Below are positions 1 to 11,078 of a stretch of 64,000 nucleotides of DNA, one piece after another. A program made the position numbers and the translations under genes. The stretch spans positions 6,257,512 to 6,321,511 of the forward strand of contig CP136064.1 in the NCBI GenBank assembly GCA_032622095.1, in the 5' to 3' direction. Every line of letters begins with the position of its first letter. Position 1 is the stretch's first letter. This DNA is from Siphonodentalium dalli (Eukaryota; Mollusca; Scaphopoda; Gadilida; Siphonodentaliidae). Below the pieces are notes generated by a model that saw only the letters and a list, made by a program, of their open reading frames with translations, was not told the DNA's origin and made no database searches.

Positions 1-2340
1 CAAAGGGTCGTGTACGAGGAGGACGATGGAATATTGCTGGCTCATATAAAGTTACACAGTGTCACAATTCGTGTCAGAATAAGATCTGGACGGATAAGAT
101 GTCTGGATTGGATGTCTCGAAACACACCCACCATGGGTCCTGGATACAGCAAGTACATTCGACCGATGCATCCACAACCCAGAAACAGTTGTACACGGCA
201 ACTATGTTACAACACTGCAGACAGCTGCACAGCTTCGCACATCGATGAGACCCAACCATATTCACGTGCTAATAAAGACACACACCACATATGGTGTACA
301 CTGGTTTTGAAAACAGTTACTGGCAAACACAGTATACAAAACAAAATGCCGCTGTGAGACTCTGAACCACAGTACAAAGGCCACAACACGATACACCCAC
401 GGGACAAAATTATTCTGCAATATGGGCGTCTCCTATATTCCCTAATACACACAACGTTTATTGGCAAGTAAAATGCTGGTTGTTAAAACGCACCACGGTA
501 GTGAACTTGTGCAGGGAGACTTCAACCAACAACGAAAAGGCTGCATACGTCAGCGTTCATGTGTTAATCTCACGAGGTACAAACCATGAACTATGACCAT
601 AACACCCAGCATGTATCCACGGCGCATCAGCCTACCGAAGACACTCGATTCCGCAGATAAGAAACCGAAATACGCGGCATGTATGTATATATGTAACAGG
701 ATGGTGGCATGTTGTGGGTTCTGTGTTTAGCATACTCTTATACCCATTGTGATAATTCAATAGGATAGCATTTATACGCACGTGACTGATATATAGACCA
801 ATGAGTCATACATTTGGCACACGAAATACATGTAACATCCTAGCTCACTTATACGCTGCATTGCCGACCGCTCCAAAGACACTTTACTTACGGAGCTTTG
901 CAGACGTCGAACACAAGACAGGCATAATAACATAGATGTTTTTGTTCCTTTCCGTTACCAGTGACACATTTCTATGAATAGCTTTCCTTGTGGAATTTGA
1001 ATTTTGGACTTCACCTAAAACCTCAATACGTTGGAAGAACCTTGTTAGCAGCCCAGACAACAGCAATATACAGCGTCCCGAGTTAGCAAATATTTAACAC
1101 TGTTACATGATCATATAGGCTATGGTCATCTTGAAATTATATGGCAGTTTCCGAAAGGCGTTGTACGTGTATGTTGTATATCAGATGTATGTGAAGTGTC
1201 CAAGGCCCACAATGATCCACATCATCAACCACCGACATCGCACCGCGATGTCTCCGCGCCAGTATTCAATGCGAGCATGTTTCCAAATGACTGACTCCAC
1301 CATTTGCTCATGGTCGGGAAACTAATGCAATGATTACAATTTTAACCATACGCCTACTTAACTGTTGCAGCACTACCATGAAATCAGTCAATCAAAGCAC
1401 ACCGCCACATTGCAGCGAACACATAGCGGCTCTTCATCCAGACACCGGCCAGTCATTAAAATACCATCAACTGTCCATGACACCAATCAGTCTAATCGTG
1501 GGTATGTTCGCCGCAATATGAGGACCCCCACGTCCGACACGTCGCATGCGAATTGTGTACGGTCCCCATTGATAGTTCTCTACGAAGTTACGTTCACATG
1601 AACCGGCACGTGAGCACATGTACCACATAACAGCAGCGGTAGGCACACCGGAAGGGTGCGGATCAATGTGAAACATGTATGTGTCACTACCTTCAATGTG
1701 CGTTCAACAGCACATTGCTATTCATCACAATAAACTATCAACATTGGTGCACAAACAACATACAAAGCCAACCTGATCATCACACTTTCAGGCCAGGCAA
1801 TCGGAACGAAAATGAACACCGTACTAATATATAATGAACTGTCGAATAAACAAACAATGTCCCTCTCGCAAAGAAAAAACTGTATGCGAAACATTTCAGA
1901 TAACACCTCTCATTGATCTAGACAAAAAAGTAAATTTGAAGATAGATTCTTACTCCAGCTTAAATAGTAGATGCGGATACCAAGGTGTACATGCATATCC
2001 AATGTTGATGCATGTGTCAGCTGATAGACATGAGCGTCTAAATTGGAAGAACGTTTGGTGAAACAAAACCAACGCATGTGCTCTTGGAACAATCATAGCT
2101 GCCACAACTTGTCCATTTTCAAATTGCCATTGATCCAATTAGGGACGCCGGTAGCACAGTAGATTGAGTGAGTGAACACTTCTGGATCATTTGGCCACCT
2201 GTCTGTATTAGCAACGCGCATGAATTGCGCTATGGTAACAACATAGCTGTTCACGCTAGTGTTGGAGGTCGTGTGGCTGGAAGCTACTAATATGGCGTTC
2301 AATGGTGAACACATTGATGGCATCCAAATATTAGCATAGC
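1..2340. other. Gene-free stretch, no recognisable feature
   Basis: This stretch looks somewhat less AT-rich than the rest of the window and is rich in ACAC/CAACA strings. It contains only short overlapping open frames on both strands, none longer than about 115 codons. None shows a domain, a repeat-element motif or a convincing start context. I see no tandem repeat and no long inverted repeat. It may be intergenic or intronic host DNA or an unrecognised old transposon. Confidence 0.5.
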
Positions 2341-2889
2341 AGCTGAAATGAGTGTGTCAAAAGACCAACTTTAATGAATGGGGTGATAAATTGAGTTCAT
2401 ATTTCACCTGGCACTTATATATATTGCTAATTTCCAATACGCAGGTAGGACAGCTCCGTTCATCTAGTAGATTACAAAACGTTGGTGAGTATATACGTGA
2501 ACTACTCTAAATTTAGGGCGCATGAGATGAGTGAATAGAAAAGGTCGTGTGCAAAGCTAAGAGTGCAACAAACATTAGTAAATTAACTCGTGCCGGTTAT
2601 TTTGATAAAAATGTCTTGCGTACCGAGAAATACACCGATATTATTAATGCTAATTATTTTATGTATTTAAATATAATTTATCCTGACAACGTCACTGTAT
2701 AACATGAGTGTTCTCAATTATGATCTGTTGTGATTGTTTTCAACGTACTCTCAGGAGCCCCCTTAATCGAGATGGCCTCACAATAGTGATGGGTGGGAAT
2801 TTAGCTGAAATTAAGGCAAAAAAAAAGAAAGACCTGTGTTTCCGGTAACCCGCCCGCCCCTATTTCAGAGCTCCCGATGGTTTTCATTT

Positions 2890-3560
2890 TATAGGCTTAT
2901 AAGCCACACCAGCTGGATGTTGGTTCATTTTCCCCAAAATAAATTGTGAAGAAAATTGAGCTTTTTCATGTTTTCATCAACACATTTACTTTAAAGTAAA
3001 TACAAGTCACTCACACATGCGCAAACAGAATGATCTGATATGCAGTGTACATCATGCCTCACTAGATGGCTATTGGTTCATTTCCCCGAAATTAAATAGT
3101 GAAAATTTAGCATTTTCATGTTATCTGGCCAATATAAGTCATTTTTCTCCAAAATTTAGAGACGAAAACTGAGCTTTATCATGTTATCATCAACATACAT
3201 CGACATGTATCTGGTTTGAATGTAAACATCAAGCAATCGAACATGCCCATATGGCATTATCTGATAAGGTGAGTGAGTCAGTCCAAGAACAAAAAGCAAG
3301 GCTGGATTCCATGCCCCATTAGCTATTGGGTAAATATTGGTATTATTTTTCAGAATTAAACAGCTGAATTAAATGGCAAAGAATTAGTTATTTCATGTTA
3401 TCACCAACCTATATGCTTTTAAAGTAGATAAATATAACACCTTCACATGACCAGATGGAATAAGCAGGCATGGGGACTACATGAACCAGAAAGCAAGATT
3501 GTATAATATATTCCATGTCTGCATAGCTGGTCATGGTCCAATATTAGTCATTGTTAACTC
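2890..3560. repeat. Diverged tandem repeat, unit about 200-240 bp
   Basis: At least three diverged copies of one unit are visible. Each contains a TTGGTTCATTTtCCCC-like stretch, an AAAATTtAG...CATTTTCATGTTaTC stretch, and then a segment with ACATGcCCATATGG- or ACATGACCAGATGG-like text and an AGCAAGg string. Copies begin near 2900, 3060 and 3300, with a fragment near 3490. The 2340-2890 gap before it and the 3560-4150 gap after it show nothing I can name. Confidence 0.55.
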
Positions 3561-4157
3561 AACTTTACTTTGTAATTGAGGGATGCTAAATCGCATAATG
3601 CATATTTTAACTTTCCATGATTCAAGCTTCCTGAAAATTGCCCCAAAAAAAAATGTGGCTGTACACATGTAGGCGGTATAACTGATAAGAGAATACACTG
3701 TCCTAGTAATATTTACTTGTGGAACAGGCAATTCATCACTGAGATGCAATCAAACCATGATACAATATATATACCAAGGAAATGGCCACCTATACTACCA
3801 CCTTTGGCTTAGTGTCAAATCCTTTTCTCTAATGTTGAATTGTTAATGTCTTTATATTATGTCTTATATTGCTAGTTCTTGAGAATAAAATATTGTTTAC
3901 ACTAACAATATTTACCTTGTAAGCCAATGGGAGACTCACATATATAAGAGAATGCACAGGCACATGATTTTTAATGCTGCACCAACGCAGCTACCATCAT
4001 GAAAGGGCTAAGTAAGATAATTAAGTTAAAAGAACAAATTTCACACTACATTATAATTTAAATATCGAACAAATTCATCCTATTGTTCATCCGAAATTTC
4101 CCTCTAATATTTTGTTAGGCATAAAATTTCCAACTATTGAAAATTTTCGTCAAAGTT

Positions 4158-4177
4158 GGGGGGGGGGGGGGGGGGGT
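4158..4177 (+). repeat. Poly(G) tract
   Basis: An uninterrupted run of about 20 G residues preceded by AAAGTT and followed by TAACTTAAT. Similar G-runs occur at 9522-9536 and at the edge of the 60.35 kb insertion. They may mark ends of a G-run-terminated MITE family; here no second end could be identified. Confidence 0.6.
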
Positions 4178-4224
4178 AACTTAATACAGACAAAAATACC
4201 CACCCTCCGGTCACCACATCCCAA

Positions 4225-5370
4225 TGGGAGGCCAAATTCACATTTATTAGCTAATTACACTTAAGAGTCATATTCCATATCGCTTAAGCGCAATTCTATT
4301 ATATTAAGTTAAATCCCAGGCCACTACGCTTAATCATAATGATAATTGAATTAAGCTTATACTGGGAGGCCAAATTAATTTTGAATAATTATTTGCAGGT
4401 AAGCGCAATTATTTGCGATTATATCAGAACAATTATTTACAATTAAGTGAAAAATATGGGAAGCCAAATTGACATTTAATAAATAATTGAACTTTAGCCC
4501 AATACGGAATCTAATTGCGCTTAAGCGCAATAAGGAAATTCCTAATTGCGCTTAAGCACAATTTTAAGCGCAATAAGGAATATCTCAATGCGCTTGAGTG
4601 CAATGAGGAATCTCTTATTGCACGTAAGCGCAATAAGAAGTATTCTTACTGCACTTAAGCGCAATAAGGAATATTCTTATTGTAATTAAGCGCAATAAGA
4701 GCTAAGTGCACGTGAGCGCTATAAGGAATATTCCTTATTACGCTTATGAGCAATTAGCCACATGACATAAACTCCCTATAATTCAAATGGTGTAGTCCAT
4801 CGTGCCTGCTAACAGGCAAATGTAGGTCAATTCTACTATTTGCAGAGGGGTGATTTCATGAGGGAGATATTAATTCTGCTTAAGCGCAATAAGGATGTAA
4901 TTCCGCTTAAGCACAATAAGGAATATATTATTGCGCTCAAGCGTTATAAGGAATATCTTATTGTGCTTAAACGCAATAAGGAATCTCTTATTGCGCTTAA
5001 TCACAATAAGGAATATTCTTATTGCGCTTAAGCGCAATTAGATCTTACCTCATTGAGCTTAAGCACAATAAGATATAACTTATTGTGGTTAAGCGCAATT
5101 AGATCTTCCCTCATTGCACTTAAGCTCAATTATTTATTAAATGTCCATTTGGCTTCCAATAAAAAACATTGCGCTCAAGCACAAATATTTTTTCTTAAGT
5201 ATAAATAATATTACTAAAGTTTAAATAATTATTAAAAGTGAATTTGTCTTAAGAATATGATAACATTATTCTTAAGCGTAATACTAATATCATTACGCTT
5301 AAGCATAATGGGTTAATATACGCCTCACTTATGTGTAATGGCATTACACTTAAGCTTAATTAGCTGTTCA
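4225..5370. repeat. Array of CTTAAG-centred palindromic words
   Basis: The stretch is built from short self-complementary words with a CTTAAG core (for example TTGCGCTTAAGCGCAA), separated by AATAAGGAATATtCTTATTG-type links. About fifteen exact CTTAAG sites and several one-base variants (CTCAAG, CTTAAA, CTTGAG) occur in about 1.1 kb. A larger inverted repeat encloses part of it: AAGCCAAATtGACATTTAAT near 4455 against its complement near 5135-5155. The open frame at 4840-5031 is only a translation of these words (LLKRNKD, LKHNKEY, LKRYKEY) and is not taken as a gene. The same word family recurs near 19.8-20.2 and 20.44-20.96 kb. Confidence 0.75.
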
Positions 5371-5404
5371 AATTAATGTCATACGCCCCTCAATACTAGC
5401 CTGC

Positions 5405-6105
5405 ACTGACAGTGTTATCGTTATCACATTGATTGCTCAAATAAGAAATACCATAAACAGACAAGGCCTGCCTGTGAGATCTCCCTCATGAACATCCCTA
5501 CAAACAGTGGATGGGAACCCATGGACAACACTCAAGGAAGCATTACCATGTCATATGGTGACCTATAAAGTTATAATTTATAGTCTCATACTTATGTAAG
5601 AACTCATTAATACATAAACTTAGATCAGCACATACTCTTAGCACAACACATATAAGTTACAAGCATTTTGTTCATATACCTCAAACTATTTAATCATATG
5701 ATCAATACTAATGAGTAGTTACTTTATTCCCATCCTTTCAAGTGAAGGAATACACAAATAAGAAATCCCACAAACAGACGAAGTTTGCGTGCTGAACCTC
5801 CCACATGAATATCCCACAAATGTAATTAATGTATTTAACTCTTTGATAGCTTATCACTAACTGACGAATGGTTGCTTGATTCCTATGCATTTGTTGGCAG
5901 GAATGCTCAAATAAGGAATCACACAGACAGAAAAAACCTGCCCGTGCGTTCCCCCACAGTATCATCACTGCAAACAGTGGATGGGAACACATGGACAAAC
6001 TCGATGGATCATTCCCATATCAGATGATAACTTATAAAGTTACCACTTATAGTCTCATACGTATGTAAGAACTCATTAATAAATAAACTTAGCTCAGCAC
6101 ATAGG
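5405..6105. repeat. Tandem repeat of about 220 bp, three copies
   Basis: Copies start near 5435 and 5905, with a partial copy near 5738-5830. Shared text includes CTCAAATAAGgAAT, ACAGACA, AAACAGTGGATGGGAAC, AGTCTCATAC.TATGTAAGAA, and CATAAACTTAG.TCAGCACATA at the end. The copies are moderately diverged. A minus-strand open frame through it (5738-5998) follows the repeat and shows no domain. Confidence 0.65.
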
Positions 6106-6130
6106 GTACATCAAAATTAACATCAGATGT

Positions 6131-6640
6131 TTAAACGTCACCCAATTTGGATATTTTGTGGATTTTGCTGGATTTGGGCTTAACATAAACTTTGCTATCT
6201 AGAGTCCAAGCATCTTCAACCTTTTCATCATCTTTGGCTTTCACAGCTAACTCATGATTCTGTAAGGTCATGTCTTCTCTTATCACAATATTTGTACCCT
6301 TCAGCTTCTTCCTTTCTCTAATAGCTGCCATCTTGGTTCTCCTAGAAACGAATTTTACTATTATTTGCCTTGGTTTACTGGTGCTATATTATCCAATACG
6401 ATGTGCAATACTGATGTCTTTCTGTCCAACTGTTAGTCCAAGAATTCCATACAGGGATACCTGTAATTCCTATGCAGTCTTTCCGTATGTGTTGTTCAAG
6501 CTGGTTGTACTTATTTTCATTAGCATCTACTCTATCTGACAGTTTTTTCATTGACTCTGCCTGTTCTGTAAGTTGTGTTGTTACTTTTATTAGTTCTTCC
6601 TTAAGTTTAGTATTCTCTGCTACAAGGGCTGCACGGAAAT
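6131..6640 (-). pseudogene. Broken LINE ORF1 (coiled coil plus L1-like C-terminal domain)
   Basis: Read on the minus strand from about 6640, the sequence encodes a heptad-type coiled coil (AENTKLKEELIKVTTQLTEQ...), then IRKDCIGITGIP, then a frameshifted DISIAHRIG, then KPRQIIVKFVSRRTKM, and finally a 66-residue open piece with IREDMTLQN, AWTLDSKVYVK and stop. This order (coiled coil, RRM-like R.YGIPE-type strand, AHRIG, P R.I.VKF, IREDLT, W...GKIYVK) is the arrangement of ORF1 proteins of L1-like and CR1-like non-LTR retrotransposons in invertebrates, which act as RNA-binding chaperones. At least one frameshift lies between AHRIG and KPRQ. TTTCCGTGCAG just upstream resembles a splice acceptor, but the fragment more likely is a 5'-truncated relic. 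No reverse transcriptase is nearby. Confidence 0.75.
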
Positions 6641-6757
6641 GAAAAAACTATATCGAATACATTATATTTTAACTAACCGCGGTATGACTAAATACCGAAT
6701 AAATCATCCAAGTCAGAATATCTCAGTATTTTCGCAACGCAGAGTTATCCTTCTTAG

Positions 6758-7123
6758 CTACGAACGAAAACTGTTGCCACATTTCGATTGAATAGTCTTC
6801 TCACATAAACGACAAACAGCTTGAGTTTCATCTTTCGGTTTAGAATTCTGACCCTTTTCAAACCGGAAATGCGTCCAAACCAATGACGTAGTGTTAACTT
6901 TCGCCACAAGATCCATTTTCAATTGAATTATCGGACAGCCTTCGGGTAGATATATACCAATATTAATTATATTTTCACAAGGTATTATAGCGAACCCATT
7001 AGCTTGAATCAATTTTGTTTCATTGTCACTCCCACACAGTGCTATCCAGTTACCATTGTATTGTGGTGATTTACACTTTACTCCGTAAAAAAAGGAGCAA
7101 TTTTGGACTTTTTTTGTGTTCAC
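6758..7123 (-). pseudogene. Truncated hAT/ZBED transposase N-terminus with BED finger
   Basis: A 121-codon minus-strand frame. Residues 80-117 read SLVWTHFRFEKGQNSKPKDE followed by QAVCRLCEKTIQSKCGNSF. This is the start of a BED zinc finger: aromatic W83 and F86 and the CxxC pair C104/C107, followed by the usual K.GN. The second half of the finger (the L..HL...H ligands) is missing because the frame stops three residues after GNSF, so the DNA-binding finger is incomplete and the catalytic domain is absent. The likely original start is Met70 (MDLVAKVN). The first 69 residues look unrelated. A CCAAT-type element (read on minus, GGCGCAGCCAATCAG near 7333-7347) lies upstream. It is either a degraded hAT element or an exon of a domesticated ZBED gene; the former is favoured because no continuing exon is visible. 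Confidence 0.6.
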
Positions 7124-7231
7124 TTTCTTTTATCTTGTGGTGGATGGTTTGAACAGGAAACCGAGAGCTGAGCCTGTGTCTTGACATATACCGTTCCAGA
7201 TGTTCTTTCGAATTGGTCTCGTCCTCGTTCC

Positions 7232-7275
7232 TGTCACTTCAAATTCGTCAACCTGTCACTTCAAATTCGTCAATT
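7232..7275. repeat. Two-copy direct repeat, 22 bp
   Basis: CCTGTCACTTCAAATTCGTCAA is present twice back to back. The text resembles the GTTCCTGTTACTCGAAATAGTCA repeats at 10.97-11.05 kb, so both may be edges of the same element type. Confidence 0.7.
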
Positions 7276-7585
7276 CGTATCATAATCTGTTCCTATGCCT
7301 GGTTTGAGATAACCCCGCCTACTGAATTTTCTGATTGGCTGCGCCATATATCCTATATATAGATATTTGTCCGGGGAATCTAAGATTTCGCCTAAAAGAT
7401 ATCAATAATTTTCACACTTTGTCTGAACTTTATTGCACAAAAAGCATTTTATGCGACAGAAATGAATATAGTGAATGATACTCTTTCCATTTCTGTAAAT
7501 ACTTGGCAGTGACGTTGCGTAATTCGTGAGAAATCTGCGACTTTCTACGAAGAATAAGTTACGTACGTTCTTCGGGGTGCAAATT

Positions 7586-7985
7586 TCTGATTCAACGCTC
7601 ACCGTTCCTGGCCAATTGTACGCTTTGTTCGCAAAAGTAATATCTAAATGTTGCAATATTAATGAATGGGAGATGCTAACCTTTCGAATGATGTATAATA
7701 TGTATTTTTACATAGCGTAAAACGCGAGTAATATGCGCTTATATCTCTGTTCCTGATTCCTGTTAGTCGGATATTTTCCAGTTTTTAGCTAATTTCTTAT
7801 TCAACGCTCGCCGTTCCTGGCCAATTGTACGCTTTGTTCGCAACATTGGTGTCTAAATGGTGCAATATTAATGGAGGGAAGATGCCAACCTTTCGAATGA
7901 TGTATAATATGTATTTTTACATAGCGTAAAACGCGAGAAATGTGAGTTTATATCTCTGTTCCTGATTCCTGTTAGTCGGATTTTT
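7586..7985 (+). repeat. Left array of a ~208 bp tandem repeat (about two copies)
   Basis: Copies are recognised by TTCAACGCTCrCCGTTCCTGGCC near 7590 and 7798, about 208 bp apart. The unit continues through GTACGCTTTGTTCGCAA, TAAATG.TGCAATATTAATG, GCYAACCTTTCGAATGATGTATAATATG, ACATAGCGTAAAACGCGAG and ATATCTCTGTTCCTGATTCCTGTTAGTCGG. The same unit in the same orientation forms the array at 10.14-10.97 kb. The open frame 7526-7720 is a by-product. Confidence 0.85.
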
Positions 7986-8250
7986 TCGGTGCGTATAAAA
8001 GCCGAACACAACCGAACATAACCGAACACAAGTCTAAATAATGGGAAATATAACGAATAAAGTTCATAGGCGTGTGTATTCATGTTCACACTATTAATAT
8101 ACGAAGTTTGGTGGAGTTCGGGCCAATAATAAGTGTTTTATTCGATATTTTGTAAAACGCGTTCAGTGTTCGGCATAGAAAAGCCGAACACAAGCTTCTC
8201 TCGTGTATTAGTCTATAACGGCTGTCTAGCTAGGTGATAATTAATATCAG
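7986..8250 (+). repeat. GCCGAACACAA-rich block, inverted partner downstream
   Basis: It starts with short CCGAACAcAA repeats, continues through GAATAAAGTTCATAGGCGTG, ACGAAGTTTGGTGGAGTTCGG, TTTTGTAAAACGCGTTCAGTGTTCGGCATAGAAAAGC, and ends around TAGGTGATAATTAATAT. Reverse-complement copies lie at 9622-9815 and 9918-10135. The pair 7986-8250 / 9622-9815 brackets about 1.4 kb that contains the PHD-finger ORF, like long terminal inverted repeats of a DNA transposon. Ends and target duplication are not resolved. Confidence 0.7.
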
Positions 8251-8429
8251 ATATATGGTCACTAAGCCGAAAGGCTTTAATTGTTGTTGGTGGCGGTCTC
8301 TCACCTATTGTAGTTCAGTGTTTTGACAGTTAGTTGCAATCAGTATTTGATGGCGCCTACTATTATAGAAACAACATGCTTTTGGTGGGCCCCGCCATGA
8401 AAGACAACGTACGATTGTAAAAACAATAT

Positions 8430-8765
8430 TTGAGTGACAAGAAAGTGAGTTCATGGTGCAATATCCGAGAAGTTCTATATAAGAATGTGGTATATTATTT
8501 GGCAAATCACAATCTCAGCAGTATTTGGCATTCTGATCACAGGTCTGAAAATTCTACAATGCCTAATTCCAAATTGATTTACCCATGTGGTGTTTGTTCC
8601 CAGGAATGTCACGAGATACGCAGCATCGGCTGCGATATGTGTGACCGATGGTTTCATGTAGAGTGCCAGCAATTGAAAATCAATGACTTTTTACTAAGTC
8701 ATCGCTTGGTGAGCAATTTAATTTATGCCAGAATCTTCGGCAAATTTCGACTGACGGACGTTTGA
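8430..8765 (+). CDS. PHD-finger-like fragment (LINE ORF1 N-terminus or host exon)
   Basis: An open frame of 111 codons whose likely real start is Met44 (8559-8561). Residues 53-79 read CGVCSQECHEI then RSIGCDMCDRWFHVEC, giving zinc ligands C53, C56, C68, C71, H76 and C79 in PHD spacing (CxxC-x11-CxxC-x4-HxxC), with the W-F pair that normally precedes the histidine. The last CxxC is absent, so the domain is incomplete in this frame. After HRL the sequence reads TTG|GTGAGC, a good splice donor at 8709, so the finger could continue in a later exon. Short PHD fingers of this kind sit at the N-terminus of ORF1 in several invertebrate LINEs and in many host chromatin proteins. I cannot decide between them. 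It lies between the inverted GCCGAACACAA blocks. Confidence 0.45.
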   Translation: MSDKKVSSWCNIREVLYKNVVYYLANHNLSSIWHSDHRSENSTMPNSKLIYPCGVCSQECHEIRSIGCDMCDRWFHVECQQLKINDFLLSHRLVSNLIYARIFGKFRLTDV

Positions 8766-9185
8766 CGATACCGAAAACCGCAGCTATTGCCAAGAAGCCA
8801 TGTCAGACTAAAAGAGTAAAGGCATGCAAAACTAGATCAATCAACCCTAGCAAGCGTCAAAAGGTATCTTGGCCCAAAATAATTATTCCTTTCATATCAC
8901 ATATATCAGGCACATTTTTGAAAACGATCTTAAATTCCTGCATATCAGACTTTTAAAAAGATACAATACGAAACGCTCTTTATTCGTATTCAGACAATTC
9001 ATTTCAATTCAATCGGTATTCGATGCATGTGTTTCTACGATAAGTTGAACACTGGCTTTATATCGGCTTCCACCATACAGCATGATATATACACAAAAGT
9101 TAGGCACGCATCAGAGCCATTTCCATCCACTGACTTCAAGGAGAACAAACTCTGCCCAAATCCGTTCCGCCGAGGACAGAATTTG

Positions 9186-9222
9186 CATATAAGTATATTG
9201 TATAGTATATTGTATAGTACTT
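9186..9222 (+). repeat. Short direct repeat TATAGTATATTG
   Basis: GTATATTGTATAGTATATTG is a low-complexity doublet near 9194-9216. The remaining sequence from 8770 to 9520 shows no recognisable gene; short frames there have no domain. Confidence 0.5.
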
Positions 9223-9521
9223 TGAACATATACTACGATTGACATCAATTCCACCATAATTCCCTGCACCATCACCAAGAGATGTTATGTCGCCAACAAG
9301 AACACTATTATATATAATTTTACAATGTTTACTTATGATTGCAATAAACTATTTGTTTTGTGGTTAGTATTATATTCTCCGAACCATTTCCGCATGAGTA
9401 TCTTAACTCGACAACCGATTTACTACTTCTTAGAAGTCAGGGGCGTGCTGATATGTTCGCATTTGTCCAGTATGATCCATCTAAACTACCACATTGTACG
9501 AAATGACTTGTAATAATAACG

Positions 9522-9536
9522 GGGGGGGGGGGGGGT
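9522..9536 (+). repeat. Poly(G) tract followed by TAACA
   Basis: A run of about 15 G residues followed by GTAACATTTTAG. It has the same layout (G-run, then TAAC) as the tract at 4158. Confidence 0.6.
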
Positions 9537-9621
9537 AACATTTTAGTGAGAATGCAGACGAAAATGGACAACAAAACACGTTTTTTCTCGCGAATTAAAC
9601 CTGCCAAATCCCTTCTGGCAG

Positions 9622-9815
9622 ATATTAATTATCACCTATCAGCGGATAATCTAATCCATGAGACAGAAGTTTGTGTTCGGCTTTTCTATGCCAAACACAA
9701 ACGCGTTATACAAAACACCCAACAAAACACTCATTATTGAACCAAACTCCACCAAACTTCGTATAGTAATAGTATGAACGTGAATACATATGCCTATGAA
9801 CTTTACAAGGTGGTC
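9622..9815 (-). repeat. Inverted copy of the GCCGAACACAA block (partial)
   Basis: Reads ATATTAATTATCACCTA, GTTTGTGTTCGGCTTTTCTATGCC, AACGCGTTaTACAAAA, CTCCACCAAACTTCGTATA and CATATGCCTATGAACTTTA: the reverse complement of 7986-8250 with moderate divergence. It breaks off before the CCGAACAcAA minirepeats. Confidence 0.7.
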
Positions 9816-9917
9816 TTATATTTAGTAGACTGTATATAGAGTTATATATCTCAAACGCCAGCTAACGCCACATCTATGCATATCTATGTGTTAATTAATT
9901 ACCGGTGACTGAGTGTC

Positions 9918-10135
9918 GAACATAAACTTGTGTTCGGCTTTTCTATGCCGAACACTAAACGCGTTTTACAAAATATCGAATAAAACACTTATTATTGGCC
10001 CGAACTCCACCAAAGTTTGTATAGTTATAGTGTGAACATGAATACATATGCCTATGAACTTTATTCGTGAAATTTCCCATTATTTGGACTTGTGTTCGGT
10101 TATGTTCGGTTGTGTTCGGTTGTGTTCGGCTTTTA
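9918..10135 (-). repeat. Second inverted copy of the GCCGAACACAA block
   Basis: Starts ACTTGTGTTCGGCTTTTCTATGCCGAACAC and runs to TTGTGTTCGGTTATGTTCGGTTGTGTTCGG, closer to 7986-8195 than the 9622 copy. It directly abuts the 208 bp array, in mirror image to the junction at 7985/7986. Confidence 0.75.
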
Positions 10136-10975
10136 TGAGCTCCCGATTTTTTACAGTTTTTAGCTAATTTCTTATTCAACGCTCGCCGTTCCTGGCCAAA
10201 TGTACGCTTTGTTCGCAATATTAGTGTCTAAATGTTGCAATATATTGAAGGGGATATGCTAACCTTTCGAATTATGTATAATATGTATTTTTACATAGCG
10301 TAAAACGCGAGAAATGTGAGCTTATATCTCTGTTCTTGATTCCTGTTAGTCGGATTTTTTCCAGTTTTTAGCTAATTTCTTATTCAACGCTCGCCGTTCC
10401 TGGCCAAATGTGCGCTTTGTTCGCAACATTGGTGTCTAAATGGTGCAATATTAATGAAGGGAAGTTGCTAACCTTTCGAATGATGTATACTATTTATTTT
10501 TACATAGCGTAAAACGCGAGAAATGTGAGCTTATATCTCTGTTCCTGATTCCTGTTAGTCGGATTTTTCCAGTTTTTAGCAAATTTCTTATTCAACGCTA
10601 GCCGTTCCTGGCCAAATGTACGCTTTGTTCGCAATATTAGTGTCTAAATGTTGCAATATTAATGAAGGGGATATGCTAACCTTTCGAAGGATGTATAATA
10701 TGTATCGTTACATAGCGCAAAACGCGAGAAATGTGAGCTTATATCTCTGTTCCTGATTCCCGGTACTCGGATTTTTTCGTTTTTAGCTAATTTCTTATTC
10801 AACGCTCGCCGTTCCTGGCCAAGTGCACGCTTTGTTTGCAATATTAGTGTCTAAATGTTGCACTATTAATGAAGGGGCTATGCTAACCTTTCGAATGATG
10901 TATAATATGTATCGTTACATAGAGCAAAACGCGAGAAATGTGAGCTTATATCTCTGTTCCTCGTTCCTGTTACTC
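10136..10975 (+). repeat. Right array of the ~208 bp tandem repeat (about four copies)
   Basis: TTCAACGCTCGCCGTTCCTGGCC landmarks fall near 10173, 10381, 10590 and 10796, with spacings of 206-209 bp. Copies share the full unit described for the left array. Minus-strand frames such as MRTKRTFGQERRALNKKLAKN arise in the repeat and show no domain. Confidence 0.85.
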
Positions 10976-11046
10976 GAAATAGTCATTCTGTTACTCGGAA
11001 CTCGTTCCTGTTCCTCGTTCCGTTCCTGTTACTCGAAATAGTCAAT
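10970..11046 (+). repeat. Short repeats of GTTCCTGTTACTCGAAATAGTCA
   Basis: TTCCTGTTACTCGAAATAGTCA occurs twice, separated by related CTGTTACTCGGAACTCGTTCC text. It ends the 208 bp array and precedes the GC-richer block. Confidence 0.65.
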
Positions 11047-11078
11047 CCCATACGGATTATATCCCATAACTCACATTC

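Noticed and set aside
10-357. 115-codon ORF at the window start
   Set aside because: Frames on the other strand are open over the same span, there is no domain, and the composition follows the local ACAC-rich sequence.
4840-5031. 63-codon ORF with repeated LKRNKE
   Set aside because: Translation of CTTAAG words and AATAAGGAAT links; the periodicity is that of the DNA words.
4225-5370. CRISPR-like regularly spaced repeats
   Set aside because: Words vary, spacers are not unique or of constant length, and the genome is eukaryotic.
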